Shown here: positions 50,200-63,823 of the stretch, piece by piece
Layout of the letters: each line of letters opens with the position of its first letter
How positions within the stretch are numbered: the first letter of the stretch is position 1
Assembly: GCA_038046785.1 (NCBI GenBank)
Contig: JBBSVM010000001.1
Coordinates: 1-64,000, forward strand
Length of the DNA stretch: 64,000 nucleotides
From: JAHFTW01 sp038046785
GTDB lineage: Archaea > Thermoplasmatota > E2 > JACPAO01 > JAHFTW01
Reading direction: 5' to 3'
Notes under the pieces: model-generated
Database searches by the model: none
Seen by the model: the letters and a program-made list of their open reading frames with translations, nothing else
What the model was told of the DNA's origin: nothing
Position numbers and translations under genes: made by a program

Positions 50200-50260
50200 G
50201 TCGCAGATTCCTCAGATTTCGCAGATGCTGAACGGTTGCAGAATCTGCGCAATCTGCGAC
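50200..50260. repeat. CAGATT-type inverted repeat (copy G)
   Basis: Arms 50200-50224 and 50236-50260 (25 nt, 20 complementary; the outermost 10 nt gtcgcagatt pair perfectly) with an 11-nt loop. Units cagattcct, cagatttcg, cagatg. It occupies the gap between glpD and a convergent gene, the same setting as copy A. Confidence 0.8.
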
Positions 50261-50270
50261 AACGCAGGAC

Positions 50271-50846
50271 TCAAAGTGGCGCGATGCGGCCGAAGGAGCC
50301 CAGCGTCACGATGCAGGGAACGGCGCGCAGGGTCTCCTTGCGTCCGTTCTCCCATTCCAGGGTGCCGTCGCAAGTGCCGTCGAGGTTGAGGTCGACGCCC
50401 CAACAAGTGTAGCGGCCGCCCCAGACCGGTTTGCCTTCGCCGCCGTAGGCGACGTTCTTGGGTGGGATGCCGGGCGGGGCGCGCAGCGTCATGGCCGCCT
50501 TGCGCAGCGGGCCGTTGGGAGAATCGAGGTGACCGGTGAGGATGCGGCCGTCGGCCGACTCCTCGATGCGCAGGCCGTTGGGAAGAACGCGCAGCGTCGT
50601 GCATTCGGGATAGCGCTCCGCCATGAAGGCGGCGCCGAGGGCGGAGTTGACGTAGACGGTGGCGGCGTGGCTCGTCGTCGGGCCAAGGAGGATGAAGCAG
50701 TCGAAGAGGCCGTGCGTCGGACTGCGGATGCGGCACCACTCGTACTTTCCTGGCACATGCGCGAAGGGGGCGAAGAACTCGTAGAGGACGCCGGGGGTGT
50801 CGGGAGGCGCGAGGAACACGGCCCGCCACCTTCGGGCGCGGCTCAT
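50271..50846 (-). CDS. hypothetical protein
   Basis: 191 residues, no signal peptide, no recognised family. Visible features are FFAPFAHVPGKYEWCRIRSP near the N-terminus, an AMTLRAPPGIPPKNVAYGG segment, and a WGVDLNLDGTCDGTLEWENG stretch reminiscent of a calcium-loop-like turn. It reads like a single beta-rich domain. Convergent with glpD across repeat copy G, divergent from smc. Confidence 0.6.
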   Translation of the reverse strand: MSRARRWRAVFLAPPDTPGVLYEFFAPFAHVPGKYEWCRIRSPTHGLFDCFILLGPTTSHAATVYVNSALGAAFMAERYPECTTLRVLPNGLRIEESADGRILTGHLDSPNGPLRKAAMTLRAPPGIPPKNVAYGGEGKPVWGGRYTCWGVDLNLDGTCDGTLEWENGRKETLRAVPCIVTLGSFGRIAPL

Positions 50847-50898
50847 CAGGCTTTGTTTTTACGCGGCTTGCGAGGATGCAGGACTGAACGCCTCATTT

Positions 50899-50916
50899 GA
50901 TTACAAATCTGTAATC
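50899..50916. promoter_or_regulatory. candidate operator: gattaca-N4-tgtaatc
   Basis: A perfect 7-bp inverted repeat (gattaca, spacer aatc, tgtaatc) in the AT-richest part of the 308-bp divergent gap upstream of smc. Such a spaced dyad is typical of a dimeric regulator site. No regulator is identified. Confidence 0.45.
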
Positions 50917-51154
50917 GACCACCGGCTGGCCTCGCCCGGCGACCCGGCCCCGTTCACAACGCGAAAACGGCGACGCGATCAATCATCATTTCAGATAACA
51001 ATCCAACTGTTGAAGCGCGTTGGTCCTTCAGAGGAAGCGGAGGTGTCCCCGGAGGGCTTATAGGAGGCGCTCCAGGTGGTTGAAACTGGATTGGGATGCA
51101 CCGGCAGGTGGGCCTCACGGCTCGCCTGTTGCCCCGGTCCATGGCGGACCACAC
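50917..51154. other. intergenic region upstream of smc
   Basis: The rest of the 308-bp gap before smc holds two AT-richer blocks (catcatttcagataac at ~50985-51000 and ggcttatagg at ~51055-51064) that could be box A elements. I see no gene or tRNA in it. A frame open from 51020 into smc lacks family similarity. Confidence 0.4.
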
Positions 51155-54100
51155 ATGCACCTACGCGAAGTGCACATGGAGAACTTCAAGTCGTTCAAAG
51201 GGAAACTTTCTGTCCCCTTCGAGCCCGGCTACACCGCCATCACCGGCCCGAACGGCTCGGGGAAGTCGAACATTGGTGACGCCATCATGTTCGTCCTCGG
51301 CCCCAATTCGCCGCGCGCCATGCGGGCGAAGAACCTGGGCGAACTCATCTTCAACGGCGGCAAAGACGGAACCAGCAAACCCAGCGAAATGTGCACCGTC
51401 AGCCTCGTCTTCGACAACGCCGATCGTTCCATGCCGGTGGAGGCCGACCAGGTCACCCTGACGCGCCGCATCAAACGCGCCCCCTCGACGGAGTCCCCCG
51501 ACGGCGTCACCTCCTCGTTCTACATCAACGGCCGCGGCTCGCAGAAGAAGGAGTTCGTGGACCTCCTCGCGCACGCCCGCATCAGCGCCGACGGCTACAA
51601 CATCACGCTCCAGGGCGATGTGCGCAACATCTGCCTCATGACGCCGACGAAGCGGCGCGAGATCCTCGACACCATCGCCGGCGTCACCGCCTTCGATACC
51701 GACATCAGCGCCGCCGACCGCCGCAAGGCCGACGTCGTCGCCAACCTGGAGCGCATTTCCATCGTCCTCGAGGAGCTCAAGCGCAGCCTCGACCAGCTTG
51801 ACAAAGAGAAGGGCGCCGCCGTGCGTTACCGCGACCTGCAGGCCACCATCAAGCAGGCCAAAGGGGCCGTCGCCTGGCGCCGCCGCTCCAACGCTCTCAG
51901 CCTTATCGCGCAGCAGCGCTCCAGCCTGGAAAAGTTCCAGAAGGACCGCGACGGCTACGCCAAACAGGTCGCCGACCTCGGCGAGAAACTCAAGGAGGCA
52001 CAGGCGCAGTTCGCCCTCGCCGAGCAGAAGATTCGCGCCGAAGGCGGCGAAGAGGCGGCCAAACTCCAGGAGCGCCTCAACGCCGCCATCGGCGCCGCGC
52101 ACAAACTCGAGGAGCGCCTCAACTTCGTGCGCGCGCAGACGCAGGAGGCGGCCGAAGCAGCCGCCCCCGCCGCCGCCGAGCTCAAGCGCATCGAGAAGGA
52201 GTTGGCGGGCAACCTCAAGCTGCGCGACGCATCGGCCGGCGAGCAGGGCGCAGCGCAGGCTGCCCTCACAAAGGCGAAGCAGGAACTCGAAGCGATGCGC
52301 GACGCGCTCTCCAAGGGCGACAAGTCCGCCTCCGCCATCCACAAAGAGCTCACGCAACTCAAAGTCGAACACGAGGCGAAGCAGACCGAGCTGCACGAAG
52401 CGCAGCTCGAAGCGGACCGGCTCGGCGAGAAGCTCACGGCCCTTGGCAAGCTTGTGGCCGACGGCGAGGCCGCGGCGCAGGCCCTCCAGGTGGACCGCGA
52501 CGAGGCGACCGCGGCACTCAAGGAGATGACCTCGGCCGCCGGCGGCTCCGACAAGAAGCGCGCCGAGACGCAGAAGCGGCTCTTCGAGCTCAAGAAGCAG
52601 CAGGCGGAGGCGGCCAAGCAGGCCGACGACCTCAACCAGCGCATCCTGCGCATCCAGCGCGAACTGGCCGAACTGCGCGCCAGCGAGGAAGCCTCAGCTC
52701 GCGCCCAGGGCAACATGACGGGCGCCGTCAAGGACATCCTCGAAGCGCGCGCCAAGCGCGAGATCAAGGGCATCGTCGGCACCGTCGCGGAACTCGTCAA
52801 GGTGGACAAGAAATTCCAGGAAGCGGTCCGCATCGCCGCCGGTGGACGCCTCACTGCCGTCATCGTCGAAGATGACGCCGCAGCCGCCGCTTGCATTGAC
52901 TTGGTGAAGCGCAACCGCTCCGGTCGCGCCACCCTCCTCCCGCTCAACAAGATGGTCCCCGGCCGCCCGTCCGGGCAGGCGCTCATGGCGCAGAAGAAAG
53001 AGGGCAGCCTCGGCTTTGTCATGGACCTCGTCGAGTTCAACCCGCGCTACCAGAACGCATTCTGGCACGTCTTCCAGGACACGCTGGTGGCCGACTCGAT
53101 GGCCTCCGGCCGCCGCCTCATGGGCGGGGTCCGCGTCGTCACCCTCGATGGCGAGCTGTTCGAGAAGTCGGGCGCGATGACCGGCGGCAAAGATGCCAAG
53201 AAGGACGAGGTGCAGTTCACCAACGCCGACCGCGGCCGCGTCGACGAGCTCCTCAATGAACTCTCCAAAGTCGAACTCGCGCACCAGGGCGCTCTCGACC
53301 TCGCCGCCAAGGCTGGACAGGAGCTCTTCGACTTGAGCACCCAAGCCGCCGCGTCAGGGGCGCAGGAGGCCTCCTTCGAGGATCGCCACAAGGAGTTGGA
53401 GCGCCGCCTCGCAGGCCTTGCCGAACGCGCCAAGACCGCCGCCGCGGAGCTCGCCCGCGCAACCAAAGAGCAGCGCCAAGTCGAAGCAGCCCGCGAGAAG
53501 CTCACCGCTCAGATTCACCTCACCACATCCCGCCTTGACGAGATGGACAAGCTCCGTGTCGAGAAGGGTCGGCTCCTGCTCAAGGGCAGCGGCAAGGAAG
53601 CGCGCGAGCGCATGGAGGCCCTCGAAGCCCAGGTGCTGGAATGGACCAGCAAGGCGCTCGGCTCCGAGAACCGCCGCGACGTCTCCGCCAAGCAGATTGA
53701 GCTGGTCGAGGCGCGCCGCAACGAAGTGGCGGCCAAAGTGACCGAGCTCGCCAAGACCCAGGAGCGACTCGCCAAGGAAGCCAAGCTCCACGCCGAGGCG
53801 CACGCCAAGGCGGCCGCCGAGGTCGAGGCGCTCATCAAGATGCAGAAGAAGGCGACCGGCGCCCTCAAAGGTGTCCAGGAGGCGCGCGACGCCGCCTACA
53901 AGGCCACCGTGGACGTCCAGTCCCGCATCACCACGGCGCAGGGCAAGATGGATGCCACCTTCGCCCTCATCGCAAACAGCAACGCCAAACTTCCCGCTCT
54001 CGAAGAAGAGGCAGGCGAGGCGGCCGTCGAGCTCGCGGAGAACCCGTTCGAGCCCAAAGACGAGACGACGGTCGGCCCGCTTGACGAACTGCGGCGCGAG

Positions 54101-54931
54101 CTGCGCAACCTGGAGGCGCAGTTGGAGCGGCTCGGCTCCGTCAACATGCGCGCCCTCGAGGAGTACGAGACGCAGGCGACCCGACAGGGCGAACTGAAAT
54201 CCGAGGTCGAGCGGCTCAAGGCCCAGCAGACCGACCTGGAAAAGCTGGTCGCCGAGATCTCCACGCGCAAGAAGGAAGCGTTCATGGCGGTCTTCACCCG
54301 CATCAGCGCCAACGTCGCCGAAGTGTACGCGCAGATCAGCATGGGCGGCCAGGCGTTCCTGAAATTGGACGACCCGAACGACCCCTTCGCGGGCGGCCTC
54401 ACGCTGATGGCGCAGCCGCCCGGAAAACCGCGCTTCCGCATCGAGTTGCTGTCCGGCGGCGAGCAGAGCCTCGCATCCATGGCGCTCATCTTTGCCATCC
54501 AGCGCGACGACCCGTCGCCCTTCTACTACTTCGACGAAGTGGACCAGAACCTCGACGCGGTGAACTCGGAAATCCTGAGCCGCATGATCAAGGCGCAGTC
54601 GCAGTTCGCGCAGTTCATCGTCGTGAGCCTGCGCAAGGTCACCCTGAAGGAAGCGAGCCACATCTACGGTGTCACCCAGGGCAAGCCGGGCGAGTCGCAG
54701 ATCATCGCCCGCTTCGATGTCGACACGCTGCCCGACGAGGAGAAGGGCGGAGCGGCCGTGGGCGAGGATGGAGAGGACGACGACGCCGATGGCGCCGCCG
54801 GCCCCGCCGCCACGGTGCAGGCGCGCAAGAGCCGCAAAGGCCCCGCCAGCAAGCCGAAGCCCGCGCAGAAGTCGAAAGAGATGACGCTCAGCGAGATCAC
54901 CGGAGCCATTTCCCGGGAAGTGAAAGCTTGA
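51155..54931 (+). CDS. smc: chromosome segregation protein SMC
   Basis: The ATPase core of the SMC-ScpAB condensin, which loops and organises the chromosome. About 1258 residues: Walker A GPNGSGKSNIGDAI (~31-45), a long coiled coil, a hinge (~530-660, EIKGIVGTVAELVKVDKKFQ ... RNRSGRATLLPLNK), the returning coiled coil, then signature LLSGGEQSLASMALIFA (~1098) and Walker B YYFDEVDQNLDAVN. ATG 51155 (MHLREVHMENFKSFKG) matches the canonical start. After Walker B the protein carries a ~70-residue acidic-then-basic tail (GEDGEDDDADGAAG, then a KPKPAQKSKE-like end) that ordinary SMCs lack. scpA begins at a TTG overlapping the stop. Confidence 0.97.
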   Translation: MHLREVHMENFKSFKGKLSVPFEPGYTAITGPNGSGKSNIGDAIMFVLGPNSPRAMRAKNLGELIFNGGKDGTSKPSEMCTVSLVFDNADRSMPVEADQVTLTRRIKRAPSTESPDGVTSSFYINGRGSQKKEFVDLLAHARISADGYNITLQGDVRNICLMTPTKRREILDTIAGVTAFDTDISAADRRKADVVANLERISIVLEELKRSLDQLDKEKGAAVRYRDLQATIKQAKGAVAWRRRSNALSLIAQQRSSLEKFQKDRDGYAKQVADLGEKLKEAQAQFALAEQKIRAEGGEEAAKLQERLNAAIGAAHKLEERLNFVRAQTQEAAEAAAPAAAELKRIEKELAGNLKLRDASAGEQGAAQAALTKAKQELEAMRDALSKGDKSASAIHKELTQLKVEHEAKQTELHEAQLEADRLGEKLTALGKLVADGEAAAQALQVDRDEATAALKEMTSAAGGSDKKRAETQKRLFELKKQQAEAAKQADDLNQRILRIQRELAELRASEEASARAQGNMTGAVKDILEARAKREIKGIVGTVAELVKVDKKFQEAVRIAAGGRLTAVIVEDDAAAAACIDLVKRNRSGRATLLPLNKMVPGRPSGQALMAQKKEGSLGFVMDLVEFNPRYQNAFWHVFQDTLVADSMASGRRLMGGVRVVTLDGELFEKSGAMTGGKDAKKDEVQFTNADRGRVDELLNELSKVELAHQGALDLAAKAGQELFDLSTQAAASGAQEASFEDRHKELERRLAGLAERAKTAAAELARATKEQRQVEAAREKLTAQIHLTTSRLDEMDKLRVEKGRLLLKGSGKEARERMEALEAQVLEWTSKALGSENRRDVSAKQIELVEARRNEVAAKVTELAKTQERLAKEAKLHAEAHAKAAAEVEALIKMQKKATGALKGVQEARDAAYKATVDVQSRITTAQGKMDATFALIANSNAKLPALEEEAGEAAVELAENPFEPKDETTVGPLDELRRELRNLEAQLERLGSVNMRALEEYETQATRQGELKSEVERLKAQQTDLEKLVAEISTRKKEAFMAVFTRISANVAEVYAQISMGGQAFLKLDDPNDPFAGGLTLMAQPPGKPRFRIELLSGGEQSLASMALIFAIQRDDPSPFYYFDEVDQNLDAVNSEILSRMIKAQSQFAQFIVVSLRKVTLKEASHIYGVTQGKPGESQIIARFDVDTLPDEEKGGAAVGEDGEDDDADGAAGPAATVQARKSRKGPASKPKPAQKSKEMTLSEITGAISREVKA

Positions 54932-55881
54932 GCCCGCCCCCGCAACAGACCCGCTTCGCCGAACACCTGACGGTGCCCGCCCCGACGCAGGCGACCCTCA
55001 AGACCGCCAAAGTGGTGCAGCACCTGCTCTACCACAAGGCGCTCGTGGCGGACTCCGACGACGGCCGCCGCATCACCGACTTCATCACGGTGCTGTCGCA
55101 GTCCGAGGACGGCGAGCATGTCAGCCTCAAAGAGGGGTTGACGCGCGACGTCGCCATCGCCTTCGAGTTGGTGATCCAGAACCACCTCGATCCGTGGGAC
55201 ATCGACCTGTCGAAGTTTGCGACGCTCTACCTCAAGGAGGCGCACACGAACGGCGTGGACATCGTCACCGCCGGCCGCGTGATTCTTCTTGCTTGGGAGG
55301 TGCTGAAGAAGCAGTCCGACCTCGTCGCAGAGAAAGCCATCTTCACCAGCCAGCCCTCGAATGACGAGCTGGGCTGGGAGGACATCGAGGAGATGGGGTT
55401 CACCGATGAGGTGGGCTACAACGAACGCATCCTCGCCCTGCCGCGCGCCCCCATCGACGAGAAGATTCGGCACAAGGGCGACCGCCGCGTCACCCTCATG
55501 GAGCTCCTCGATGCTTTCCAGGAAGTCCACGACGAGGCGCAGCAGCGCATTATCCTGAACGAGCAGAAGCTCACCGCGCGCCTCGCTCTGCGCCGCAAGA
55601 TGCGCGGCCGGCTCGGCTCCATGATGCACCGCGAGGATGTCCAGGCGGAGATGGCGGAGACCTGGAGCCGCATCCTCGACTACCCGGCGACCCCGGTGCC
55701 GTTCAGCGCGCTGCACGAAGCGGAGCCGCTCGACCTGGTGCAGACCTTCACCAGCATTCTCGCCCTCACCAAGGAAGGCAAGATTGCCCTCACGCAGGAA
55801 GAGATGCCGCGCGGAGAAATCTGGATGACCCCGCTCCTGCCCGAAGCCGCCGCCCTCGTCGCCGAGAAGGTGGGCGCATGA
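54928..55881 (+). CDS. scpA: segregation and condensation protein ScpA
   Basis: The kleisin that closes the SMC ring. 317 residues from a TTG overlapping the smc stop, after ggaagtgaaag. HLDPWDIDLSKFATLYL is the diagnostic N-terminal kleisin helix region; the central part is flexible and acidic, and the C-terminal winged helix (EPLDLVQTFTSILALTKEGK) binds the SMC head. An ATGA overlap connects it to scpB. Confidence 0.95.
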   Translation: MSPPPQQTRFAEHLTVPAPTQATLKTAKVVQHLLYHKALVADSDDGRRITDFITVLSQSEDGEHVSLKEGLTRDVAIAFELVIQNHLDPWDIDLSKFATLYLKEAHTNGVDIVTAGRVILLAWEVLKKQSDLVAEKAIFTSQPSNDELGWEDIEEMGFTDEVGYNERILALPRAPIDEKIRHKGDRRVTLMELLDAFQEVHDEAQQRIILNEQKLTARLALRRKMRGRLGSMMHREDVQAEMAETWSRILDYPATPVPFSALHEAEPLDLVQTFTSILALTKEGKIALTQEEMPRGEIWMTPLLPEAAALVAEKVGA

Positions 55882-56768
55882 AGGGCCCGATGCGCGCCGC
55901 CAACCCCGGCGACGACCCAATCGTTGTGTCGCGCAACCACGGCAAGCCGACCCAGGCCACCGAGTTGGCCAAATCCTTGGCCGCTTCGCGCAAGAAGGGC
56001 GAGGCCCCTAAGACGAAGACCTCGCAGGGCGCCGCCGTCAGCCCCCTTTCAAGTGGCAAGCCGACGACCGCTTCGTCCTCTGCGCCGCCACCCGCTCTTG
56101 CCCCCTCACCCTCGCCGAAGGCCGCCCCCAGGAACAAGACGGCGCAACTCCGTTTCCTCGGCATGAAGCCGATGCATGTCGTTGAAGCAGCACTCTTCGC
56201 CGCAGGCAAGCCCATCCTGGTCGAGGAGATTGTCGAACTCACCGGCCTGCGTGAATCGGACGTCAAAGCGGGCATCCAAGAACTCACGAAGGCGTATGCC
56301 GAGCGCGACACCATCCTCGAGGTCGGCAAGGCCGGAACGAAGTGGGGCATGCAGGTGAAGAGCCAAGCCTCCGAGCCCGCCGCCAAGTTCGCCCCGATGG
56401 AGATTCCCGCCAAGACGCTCAAGACGCTGGCGCTTATCGCATTCCATCAGCCGCTGAAGCAGTCGGTCCTCGTCGAGATGGTCGGCTCGAAGGCGTACGA
56501 CCACGTCCACGAACTGCACGAGCGCGGCCTGGTGAAGACGCGCGAAGAGGGCCAGACGAAGATTCTCTACGTCACCTCGCTCTTCCCGGAATACTTCGGC
56601 CTCGACGCCTCGAACCCCGAGGAGATTCGCGCCACGATGGCGAAACTGGTCGGCCTCGACCCGGCGCTGCTTGCCAAGCCGGCCGAGCCGAAGGTGCGCT
56701 ACGAGGAGACCCAGGAGCCGGCTCCGACCGAGGAGCCCGCCGCGGCCCCTGCGCCAACCGCCACGTGA
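55878..56768 (+). CDS. scpB: segregation and condensation protein ScpB
   Basis: Kite subunit that dimerises and binds ScpA. 296 residues: a ~90-residue low-complexity N-terminal extension rich in Pro/Ala/Ser/Lys, then two winged-helix domains, VVEAALFAAGKPILVEEIVE (first) and TLKTLALIAFHQPLKQSVLV with AYDHVHELHERGLVKTREEG (second), and a Pro/Ala/Glu-rich tail. The N-terminal extension is unusual for ScpB. Confidence 0.95.
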   Translation: MKGPMRAANPGDDPIVVSRNHGKPTQATELAKSLAASRKKGEAPKTKTSQGAAVSPLSSGKPTTASSSAPPPALAPSPSPKAAPRNKTAQLRFLGMKPMHVVEAALFAAGKPILVEEIVELTGLRESDVKAGIQELTKAYAERDTILEVGKAGTKWGMQVKSQASEPAAKFAPMEIPAKTLKTLALIAFHQPLKQSVLVEMVGSKAYDHVHELHERGLVKTREEGQTKILYVTSLFPEYFGLDASNPEEIRATMAKLVGLDPALLAKPAEPKVRYEETQEPAPTEEPAAAPAPTAT

Positions 56769-56884
56769 GGCCGATTTCCAGGAGAAAAACGGGCCGTTCT
56801 TCCGACAGGGTTTAACCCCCTCCGGGGCTCCCAAAAATGCGACCCCCCAGGGAGGCTTGGGGCGAGCCCGGAGAACCGATTTTC
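56769..56884. other. intergenic region between scpB and gyrB
   Basis: 116 bp. It contains gggtttaaccccc (~56808-56820), a box A-like and dyad-like block, and a G/C-rich stretch with short hairpins. gyrB probably has its own promoter here, although the exact TATA is unclear. The open frame from 56837 into gyrB is not a credible N-terminus. Confidence 0.4.
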
Positions 56885-58858
<1,974 letters not shown>

Positions 58859-58866
58859 GGTGACCC

Positions 58867-61500
<2,634 letters not shown>

Positions 61501-61544
61501 ATGGCATAGAGAAGGCGCACTTTCGGACATTCTCACCACAATCG

Positions 61545-61553
61545 TCTTTAGTG
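61545..61553 (+). promoter_or_regulatory. candidate TATA box for the secreted protein gene at 61574
   Basis: tctttagtg, the only AT-rich block between gyrA and the next gene, is centred ~25 bp upstream of its ATG, as for a leaderless transcript. Confidence 0.35.
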
Positions 61554-61573
61554 TGGACCGGAGTCGAAGCGCC

Positions 61574-63766
61574 ATGAACCGGTGGTTCGCCGTCGCTCTG
61601 GCTCTTCTGTTCCTTCCCGTGGCGTTTCCTGCCACGGAGGCGCAGGACGCCGCCAGTCCCGTGAAAGTCCTCGAGGACGCGACCGGGGACACCCTCGTGA
61701 ATGTGGGAGGAACCCCGCAATCCCCCAACGGCCGCTGGGCCGCCGCCGACTTGACTTCTCTCACGCTCCTCGAGACCCTCGACGCCATCGAGATGACCTT
61801 TGGCGTCGGCAACCTGGAGAACGACCCGGAAATCATCCTCATCGAAGATGTCACTTACCAGGCGACCTTCCTCGTCGGCGACACCCTCTACCGCGTCGTT
61901 GCGCAGCGGCAGGCGGGCCAGGGCACGAGCTTCTTCACGCAGCTGCAGCAGTATGACCCTGGCCGCGGCGACTTCAGCACCATCGCCTTCGACCTTCCCA
62001 TGGAGGTGGGCGCCGACGCCTTCAGCATCTACCTGGAACGCGGCCTTCTCCTCGACAGCCAGGGCAACACACCCGGCCCCGCGACCCCGCTGGGCGGCTT
62101 CCACGCCACGGTCGAGTCCGCCCTGTTCGGGGGCGGTGCCAACATCTGCATCCCAGCCTGCGCGCCGCTCGGCGGCTACGAGGTGAGCGATCGCATGCCC
62201 GATGCGGGCAACGGCACCATCCCGTTCGCGCTCGTCTTCGGCATCACGCAGACCGGCACGGCCCGGCTCGCCAGCGACGTCCCCATCCGCACCTCGAACG
62301 GCGAGGCGACCACCTTCGTCTTCCAGGTCCAGGCGAGCAACCTGGCCGCTGAAGAATCGCGCTTCTCGCTGGTGGCCGCCAACATCCCGAACGACTGGGA
62401 GTTGCGCCTTCCCGCCAACCGCATCGACATCCCGGCCAACGGCACCGTCCTCTTCCCCGTCCTCGCCACGGTGCCGTTCAGCCACAGCCACGGCCTGCTC
62501 CAGGCGTTCACGCTGGAGCTCGCCAGCCTGTCGGACTCTGTCTCAGTCGGCCGCATCCAGCTCGGTGTGCGCTACGCCCAGCCGCCGCAGCCCGCCGGCC
62601 ACCACGATTTGCTGACCTTCCACAGCCACAAGCAGTCCTTCGGCGCCCTCAACGACGCATTGCAGACCGCGCTGAGCCAGCCCCAGGTGGCGCTCTTCAT
62701 GAACGCGGAGTCGGACGACCCTCTTGACGACGGCTCCGAGGTGCCCGGCGACACCTGCGGCGGCGTCGGCATCCCGACCTCGACCTACTGCTGGACCATC
62801 CCGCTTAGCCCCGGGCTCGACCTCGGCCTGGATTTCGACCTCGCCCGCACCGGCGCCCTCTCCGTTCCCATCCGCAGCACGGTGCCGTTCTCCGGCGCCG
62901 GGTTGTCGGGCGAGCTGTTCTACTACCCCGCACCGACGGGCAATTTCTTCCCAAGTTTCGACCCCGAGGAGGATGGCGCCATCCGACTCGCCAACCTCGC
63001 CCCCGACGGCCTCGTGGAGATTTCCGCCAACTCGCCGGGCCAGGTTCTCGCGGCCACTTTGACGCCGACCGAGGAATCGGACTACATTCCCTACTTGCGC
63101 GGCGCCTCCCTGGAACTGCGGCTGCGCTTCGAGGGCACCGGCATCGACCCGACCTTCTTCCCCTTCGGTGGCTCCTTCGAGCCGCTGCTCCAGTCCGGCG
63201 GCTCGCTGAGCCTGCCCCTCATCGAGTACCACGACAAAGTGGAGGGCCTCTTTGCGGCAGTCTCGACCCTTTCGCTTGAGGCAATCTCGGAGCAGGACCG
63301 CCTCGCCAACCCTGGCGACCTCGTCCTCTTCGACCTCGTCTTGCAAAACGAAGGCGAAGACGGAACGTTCCGGCTCGACCTCACCGGCACCCACCTCTCC
63401 TGGGCCTCGATTGTGGAACCCATCCTCGACCCGGAGGGCGAGGGGCTGGAGCTCGCCGAAGGAGCCAACCAAACCGTCCGTGTCTTGGTACGCATCCCCG
63501 ACGACGCGGTGGGTGGCGAGGTGACCGGTGACATTGCCGATCTCGTCCTCTCGGCCACCAGCACGGAGGACCTGAACCGCCGCGCCCTGGTCCGCCTCGT
63601 GGCGCGCGTGGACACTGAGACCGAGCACGACGACGACCGGGCCGCCGCCGAATCCATCCTGGGCGCCGCCGACTCGAAATCGACCCCCGGCCTCGCTCCG
63701 CTGAGCCTCCTCGCCGCCTTGGCCGCACTGGTCCTCGCTGTGCGCCGACGCCGCGAAACGGAATAG
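61574..63766 (+). CDS. large secreted, C-terminally anchored surface protein
   Basis: 730 residues. Signal peptide MNRWFAVALALLFLPVAFPA (ATG 61574; the frame is open upstream to 61454 without a family start). The exported part is beta-rich with repeated modules (residues ~30-190 DATGDTLVNVGGTPQSP-type domain; ~230-340 VQASNLAAEESRFSLVAANI; ~590-700 DLVLFDLVLQNEGEDGTFRL), two CARDB-like segments among them, and a cysteine pair region DTCGGVG/YCWTI. The end, STPGLAPLSLLAALAALVLA followed by VRRRRETE, looks like a PGF-CTERM-like membrane anchor. Function unknown. Confidence 0.78.
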   Translation: MNRWFAVALALLFLPVAFPATEAQDAASPVKVLEDATGDTLVNVGGTPQSPNGRWAAADLTSLTLLETLDAIEMTFGVGNLENDPEIILIEDVTYQATFLVGDTLYRVVAQRQAGQGTSFFTQLQQYDPGRGDFSTIAFDLPMEVGADAFSIYLERGLLLDSQGNTPGPATPLGGFHATVESALFGGGANICIPACAPLGGYEVSDRMPDAGNGTIPFALVFGITQTGTARLASDVPIRTSNGEATTFVFQVQASNLAAEESRFSLVAANIPNDWELRLPANRIDIPANGTVLFPVLATVPFSHSHGLLQAFTLELASLSDSVSVGRIQLGVRYAQPPQPAGHHDLLTFHSHKQSFGALNDALQTALSQPQVALFMNAESDDPLDDGSEVPGDTCGGVGIPTSTYCWTIPLSPGLDLGLDFDLARTGALSVPIRSTVPFSGAGLSGELFYYPAPTGNFFPSFDPEEDGAIRLANLAPDGLVEISANSPGQVLAATLTPTEESDYIPYLRGASLELRLRFEGTGIDPTFFPFGGSFEPLLQSGGSLSLPLIEYHDKVEGLFAAVSTLSLEAISEQDRLANPGDLVLFDLVLQNEGEDGTFRLDLTGTHLSWASIVEPILDPEGEGLELAEGANQTVRVLVRIPDDAVGGEVTGDIADLVLSATSTEDLNRRALVRLVARVDTETEHDDDRAAAESILGAADSKSTPGLAPLSLLAALAALVLAVRRRRETE

Positions 63767-63792
63767 CGCGCCCGACACCGCCAGCCGTCGCA

Positions 63793-63800
63793 GTTATATC
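63793..63800 (+). promoter_or_regulatory. TATA box of the methylmalonyl-CoA mutase small subunit gene
   Basis: gttatatc is centred ~27 bp upstream of the ATG at 63824, within a 57-bp gap, giving the box A spacing expected for a leaderless mRNA. Confidence 0.6.
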
Positions 63801-63823
63801 CAGGCCGACGGGTCGAACCGACC

